A DNA stretch of 11,507 nt, taken from the NCBI GenBank assembly GCA_025922795.1, contig JAICHC010000030.1, forward strand, positions 1 through 11,507, read 5' to 3'. The stretch comes from Candidatus Binatia bacterium (lineage in GTDB: Bacteria > Desulfobacterota_B > Binatia > UBA9968). Of the stretch, positions 7,938-11,507 are shown one piece after another; position 1 is the first letter of the stretch, and every line of letters begins with the position of its first letter. Position numbers and translations under genes: made by a program. The notes beneath the pieces are model-generated. The model did not search any database and had not been told where the DNA came from. It saw only the letters and a list, made by a program, of their open reading frames with translations.

Positions 7938-7949
7938 TACGGGCCCGTA
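7938..7949. repeat. Perfect 12-bp palindrome in the nuoG-nuoH spacer
   Basis: TACGGGCCCGTA is a perfect dyad lying 20 nt upstream of the TATAAT box (minus-strand sense). It could be a protein-binding dyad, but as RNA it would give only a small hairpin. Its regulator, if any, is unknown. Confidence 0.4.
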
Positions 7950-7966
7950 TTGGACTCTCCCGCCAA

Positions 7967-7996
7967 GGTGGAACACAAGTCGCTGCTTTTTCCACC
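7967..7996. repeat. Inverted repeat downstream of nuoG
   Basis: GGTGGAA (7967-7973) and TTCCACC (7990-7996) form a 7-bp stem with a 16-nt loop, starting 24 nt past the nuoG stop. On the minus strand no T-tract follows the stem, so it is not an intrinsic terminator. It may mark an mRNA processing or stabilising structure between nuoG and nuoH. Confidence 0.4.
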
Positions 7997-8020
7997 GGCC
8001 GCTCAAAGATAACCGGAGGC

Positions 8021-10711
8021 TTAGCTGTCATTTTCCACTTCTGCCCATGCCGGGAGCTCGAAGCTCTCGAGTTGCGGAACTCCCGCCGGTATTCCGGCCA
8101 CGCCCTGCGGCAAAGTTGACAGGTAGCGAAGCGGCAGGCGGCGCTTCACGCCGCACATTCGCAAGTGAACTTCCTGCTCTTCCTTTAAGCCGGCTCGTGC
8201 CGCGTCGTCAGGATTCAAGGCCACGTAAGGCTTGGGCGCGAGCTGGACAATGTTTGCAGATCGGGCGCTCAGCTCTTCTGATCCGAAGATGTGCTGGATG
8301 GGGAGAACCAGCCAGCGGCCGTCGCGCGGCGCAAAGGGCGTCGGTATTTCGCGAAAATAATCCGGATCTTTCACTTCTGCGGGCGCGATCAGGCGTTGAC
8401 CGGGATCGCCGCCGCGCAACTCACCGCCCGCATCGTCCTGGAACTTGGTCACTGATTGCACCGAGTTCCAGCCCGGCGACCAGAAAAACGGGATCAGCGC
8501 AGGCGGGGGCTGTCCTGGATACCCTTCCATGGAAAAGTTCAGCGCCGAGTCGGGATCTTCCGGCGGCTTCGGCTCACTCACGTTAATATTTGCGTGCATC
8601 GCGGTGCGCCCGCTGTAGCGATGGGGTTGGCGCGGAATTTTTTGACCGGCGATGCGAAACCCGGCAGGCGGCGCAATTTCCGTTATCGGCTTAAAAATCG
8701 GCAGCTCTGCGGCCAGGGCAGCAACGATAGCATCGAGATCGTCCCAGCCCCGCGATTCCCGCCATCCCACTGCAGCCATGATTTCGCCCAACCAGCGCCA
8801 GCTCTCTTTGATCTCTGCGGCGGGCGAAAGAACGCTGTAGAAGCGTTGCGCCCGGCCCTCGTTGTTGACCAGGGTGCCGTCGGCTTCCGCGAAAGTGGCC
8901 GCGGGCAGTATCACTTCGGCTTTCTCTGTCGTCGCACTTGCCAGGCAGTCGAGAACGACGACATGTTTGGAATTTCGAAAAAATTCATCGACGACGGGAG
9001 CAGCGGCGCGCCGGTAGAGATCGTTCTCAAGGACGATCACCGTTTCGCAGTCGCCGTCCTTGACCGCCTGAAAAGCCTGGGCGAGATCGCCCCCGTCCAT
9101 CAGAGCTAGACCGAGGCTGTTGCTTTCCGGAGCGGTGATGCAGAGATCGGCTTGCCGGCTCTCCCGGCAAAGCGCCCATGCTACATTCGCCGCGGCTTGC
9201 ATGACGGCTGCGCTGCTGCAACCAGCTCCAGTCACCACCAGCGGCCGTTCGGCGTTTCGTAGCGCATCGGCAATGCTTCGAACGACTGAAAATAGGTTTT
9301 CCTTCAACTTCTCGACAGCCGGCGCGCCGCCGCCGAGCTCGCGGGCGATGGCAAATCCAAGCCGCGCCAGATCGTCGGGTGCGGCATGATAGGTTTGGGT
9401 CGCCACGTCATCGAGCCCGCTCGCATAGGTCGCCGCAATGTAGAACGGTCCATTGCGGTCCTGAATGACTTCTCTGGTCGCCGCGTCATTCCAGCTCGGG
9501 ATCTTGAGCTTTTCCGCAAGCCGCATCGGTTTTCGCCGCGCGGCCTGCCGCAACGCAAGCGCCAGACGCGGCGCGGTGTTGCTCACGTCCTCGCCCAACA
9601 CCAAGACGGCGTCGCATTGCTCGACGTCGGCGAGTGACGGCGACCGCGCCGGTCCCTCGCGCAAGATTTTGAGCGCCAGCTTCATCAGTCGTGAATCGGC
9701 AGCGGACATTCCCTGAAAGAAGCGCTCGCGGCCGACCAGAGCGCGCAACGCGAAGTTGGCCTCGAGCGAGGCTCGGGGCGAGCCGATGCCGATCACCTTC
9801 TGGTCTTGCGATAGCAGACCACTCACGTATGCCATTGGATCTTGATTCTCGTTACCGCGGACCATCGGCTTGCGAATGCGCTGCGCGCTGTTGACGAACT
9901 CGTAACCGTAGCGGCCCCGGTCGCAAAGGAAATATCCGTTGACTTGATGATGGTAGCGGTTGTGGATCCGCCGCAGGACGCCGTAGCGCTCGCCAGGAAT
10001 TGTGTTGCAGCCGGCCGCGCAGTGAGCGCAGATGGAAGGAGCCGTCTGCAAGTCCCATTTCCGGGTATAATGCTGCTTCAAGGTTTTGTCGGTGAACACG
10101 CCCGTCGGGCAGACCTCGACGAGATTGCCGCTGAACTCACTTTCCAATCTGCCATCGGCTGCCCTACCGAAATAAACATCGTCGTGCGCGCCGAAGACAT
10201 CGAGATCGCGACCGCCCGCGTAGTCGCGATAGAATCGCACGCAGCGATAGCAGGCGATGCAACGGTTCATCTCGTGGTTGATAAAAGGTCCGAGATCCTG
10301 GTTGCGGTGCGTCCGTTTATTGAAACGGAACTCACGGTAACTGTGGCCGGTCATCAGGGTCATATCTTGCAGGTGGCATTCGCCGCCTTCGTCGCAAACC
10401 GGGCAGTCATGGGGATGATTGACCATGAGCCACTCGATCACGCTCGCGCGAAAATCCCGGGCGTCTTGATCCTGCACCGAAACCAGCATGCCCTCGTCGG
10501 CGGGCGTCATGCAGGCCATCACGAGCCGCCCGCGCTGGTCGTCTTTGTCTCTAAACTGCTTGATGGCGCATTGCCGGCAGGCGCCGACCGAGCCCAATGC
10601 CGGATGCCAGCAAAAGTAAGGAAGGTTAATCTTCAGCGAAAGGCAAATCTGCAGCAGGTTCTGCCCGCTCTCGACTTCGTGCGGTTGCCCGTCGATGTGA
10701 ATCGTCGTCAT
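8021..10711 (-). CDS. nuoG: NADH-quinone oxidoreductase subunit G (E. coli-type, with cluster N7)
   Basis: This is an 896-aa iron-sulfur subunit of the peripheral arm (E. coli NuoG 908), which carries electrons from NuoF towards NuoI. Domains in order: a [2Fe-2S] ferredoxin domain with Cys34, 45, 48 and 67 (N1b); a His-Cys3 cluster with His99, Cys103, 106 and 112 (N5); a [4Fe-4S] cluster with Cys151, 154, 157 and 201 (N4); the extra off-path cluster N7 with Cys228, 231, 235 and 263; then a molybdopterin-oxidoreductase-like fold without cofactor and a long C-terminal domain. Segments such as HPALGSVGACRQCA, THRNQDLGPFI and ESEFSGNLVE closely follow E. coli. The start MTTIHIDGQP matches E. coli MATIHVDGK. 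Its Shine-Dalgarno is poor: GGAG is 13 nt away, just next to the tandem repeat. It ends TAA, and 129 nt separate it from nuoH. Confidence 0.98.
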   Translation of the reverse strand: MTTIHIDGQPHEVESGQNLLQICLSLKINLPYFCWHPALGSVGACRQCAIKQFRDKDDQRGRLVMACMTPADEGMLVSVQDQDARDFRASVIEWLMVNHPHDCPVCDEGGECHLQDMTLMTGHSYREFRFNKRTHRNQDLGPFINHEMNRCIACYRCVRFYRDYAGGRDLDVFGAHDDVYFGRAADGRLESEFSGNLVEVCPTGVFTDKTLKQHYTRKWDLQTAPSICAHCAAGCNTIPGERYGVLRRIHNRYHHQVNGYFLCDRGRYGYEFVNSAQRIRKPMVRGNENQDPMAYVSGLLSQDQKVIGIGSPRASLEANFALRALVGRERFFQGMSAADSRLMKLALKILREGPARSPSLADVEQCDAVLVLGEDVSNTAPRLALALRQAARRKPMRLAEKLKIPSWNDAATREVIQDRNGPFYIAATYASGLDDVATQTYHAAPDDLARLGFAIARELGGGAPAVEKLKENLFSVVRSIADALRNAERPLVVTGAGCSSAAVMQAAANVAWALCRESRQADLCITAPESNSLGLALMDGGDLAQAFQAVKDGDCETVIVLENDLYRRAAAPVVDEFFRNSKHVVVLDCLASATTEKAEVILPAATFAEADGTLVNNEGRAQRFYSVLSPAAEIKESWRWLGEIMAAVGWRESRGWDDLDAIVAALAAELPIFKPITEIAPPAGFRIAGQKIPRQPHRYSGRTAMHANINVSEPKPPEDPDSALNFSMEGYPGQPPPALIPFFWSPGWNSVQSVTKFQDDAGGELRGGDPGQRLIAPAEVKDPDYFREIPTPFAPRDGRWLVLPIQHIFGSEELSARSANIVQLAPKPYVALNPDDAARAGLKEEQEVHLRMCGVKRRLPLRYLSTLPQGVAGIPAGVPQLESFELPAWAEVENDS

Positions 10712-10725
10712 TGCGTTAGGGGAGC

Positions 10726-10809
10726 TCCAGTCGTTCCAAACGTTCCAATCGTCCTTAACGGAGTTCCAGGCGTTCCAGGAGTTTCAATGGTTCCAATCGT
10801 TCGAAACGC
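10726..10809. repeat. Degenerate 9-bp tandem repeat filling the nuoF-nuoG spacer
   Basis: The plus strand shows nine consecutive units of consensus TCCAAtCGT (minus strand ACGATTGGA). Eight are exactly 9 nt (10726, 10735, 10744, 10765, 10774, 10783, 10792, 10801 as starts) and one is a diverged 12-nt unit (10753-10764). Two looser copies may continue to about 10826. Unit starts such as TCCAAACGT, TCCAATCGT and TCCAGGCGT differ by one to three bases. The array lies wholly between the nuoF stop and the nuoG start. Because the unit is a multiple of three, one minus-strand frame stays open and would read as Gly-Thr-Ile/Pro repeats, but it has no start codon in the gap. Function unknown; it resembles slippage-type intergenic minisatellites. 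Confidence 0.85.
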
Positions 10810-10837
10810 TTGGACGTCTTGAACCCAATATCGAATA

Positions 10838-11507
10838 CTAACTATACGCGCAGCGCTTATCGCGAATGTGCTTTTCGAAATCCTCGCGGAAATACTTGAG
10901 CGCGCTTTGCAGCGGCTCGGCGGCGCCCGGCGCAAATGCGCAGAAGGTGTTGCCCGGGCGCAGCAGTCGGGTGTGCAGCGCCAACCGCTCCAGGTCGCCC
11001 GGTTCTCCGCGGCCGTCCTCGAGAGCGCTCAGGATCTTCGCGGTCCAGGGAAGGCCGTCGCGACAGGGCGTGCACCACCCGCAAGACTCCTGGGCGAAAA
11101 ACTTTTCGAGGTTTTGCACCATGCCCACAGGGCAGGTTTGGTCATCCAGCACGATCATCGTGCCGGTGCCCAGGCGGCTCCCGGCTTTTTCGACTGAACC
11201 GTAATCCATCGGCACGTCCAGGTGTTCCTCGGTGAGAAAATCGGTCGAGGCCCCGCCCGGCAAAAGCCCGCGAAATTTGCAGCCGTCGCGCATCCCGCCC
11301 GCGTGCTCTTCGAGAATTTCCCGGATGGTCGTGCCCATCGGCAATTCAAAGACTCCCGGTTTTTTCACTTTGCCGCTTGCGCCATAGAGCTTCGTTCCGC
11401 CGTCGCCCGACCGGCTGAGCTTCTTGAACCAGGCGGCGCCGTTGTTGATGATGTGGGGGAGATTGCACAGCGTCTCAACGTTGTTCACGAACGTGGGCTT
11501 ACCCCAC
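10838..11507 (-). CDS. nuoF: NADH-quinone oxidoreductase subunit F, C-terminal part (cut by window edge)
   Basis: This is the C-terminal 222 residues of the NADH-binding subunit, which takes hydride from NADH to FMN and passes electrons to cluster N3. The frame is open through the right edge: the first full codon is 11504-11506, and the segment begins [17 protein letters not shown], a typical NuoF motif. The FMN and NADH glycine-rich regions lie outside the window. The N3 ligands are present at residues 142, 145 and 148 of this fragment ([14 protein letters not shown]), with the fourth at 189 ([11 protein letters not shown]). [16 protein letters not shown] follows the E. coli protein, but the chain stops about ten residues later with RDKRCAYS, without the extra E. 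coli tail. nuoG follows after 126 nt occupied by a tandem repeat. Confidence 0.97.
   Translation of the reverse strand, partial: WGKPTFVNNVETLCNLPHIINNGAAWFKKLSRSGDGGTKLYGASGKVKKPGVFELPMGTTIREILEEHAGGMRDGCKFRGLLPGGASTDFLTEEHLDVPMDYGSVEKAGSRLGTGTMIVLDDQTCPVGMVQNLEKFFAQESCGWCTPCRDGLPWTAKILSALEDGRGEPGDLERLALHTRLLRPGNTFCAFAPGAAEPLQSALKYFREDFEKHIRDKRCAYS

Noticed and set aside
9842..10822. Long plus-strand open frame (326 codons) opposite the start of nuoG
   Set aside because: It is antisense to the most conserved part of NuoG, whose cluster ligands are all intact. Its tail merely translates the 9-bp repeat. No family motif is visible, and long antisense frames are expected in GC-rich genes.
10708..10935. 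Minus-strand open frame of 75 codons reading through the repeat as Gly-Thr-Ile/Pro and ending at the nuoG start (ATGA)
   Set aside because: Its only start codons lie out of frame inside nuoF, and none occurs in the gap. The frame stays open because the repeat unit is 9 nt and has few stop triplets.

Overview
The window is almost entirely one operon-like block on the minus strand. It encodes the distal part of a 14-subunit-type respiratory complex I (proton-pumping NADH:quinone oxidoreductase). Transcription runs from high to low coordinates: nuoF (C-terminal part only, cut by the right edge), nuoG, nuoH, nuoI, nuoJ, nuoK, nuoL, nuoM, nuoN. After a 218-bp gap comes the start of a same-strand gene for a secreted PQQ-dependent sugar dehydrogenase, cut by the left edge.

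The order F-G-H-I-J-K-L-M-N is the standard bacterial nuo order. The NADH-oxidising module (NuoF, NuoG) passes electrons through the iron-sulfur chain to NuoI and to quinone at NuoH. The membrane arm (NuoH, J, K, and the antiporter-like L, M, N) pumps protons. Every cluster ligand and every key membrane lysine, glutamate or histidine that I looked for is present. The NuoG is the long E. coli type (896 aa) with the four extra ligands of cluster N7. The complex therefore looks intact and functional.

Organism: the DNA is moderately GC-rich. The NuoF, NuoG and NuoI sequences resemble the E. coli-type enzyme, so a proteobacterium in the broad sense (gamma, or one of the former delta lineages) is likely. 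This type of complex I also occurs in other phyla, so the assignment is only suggestive. There are no RNA genes, insertion sequences, phage genes or CRISPR arrays.

Most junctions from H to M are tight: 12 nt, 34 nt, a 4-nt ATGA overlap, 1 nt, and another 4-nt overlap. Three junctions are wide, and they hold the only unexplained signals. F|G (126 nt) is filled by a degenerate 9-bp tandem repeat. G|H (129 nt) contains an inverted repeat, a perfect 12-bp palindrome and a TATAAT box. M|N (159 nt) is spanned exactly by a 56-codon open frame that overlaps the nuoM stop and the nuoN start. I do not see a new multi-gene system here; the points of interest are these intercistronic elements.
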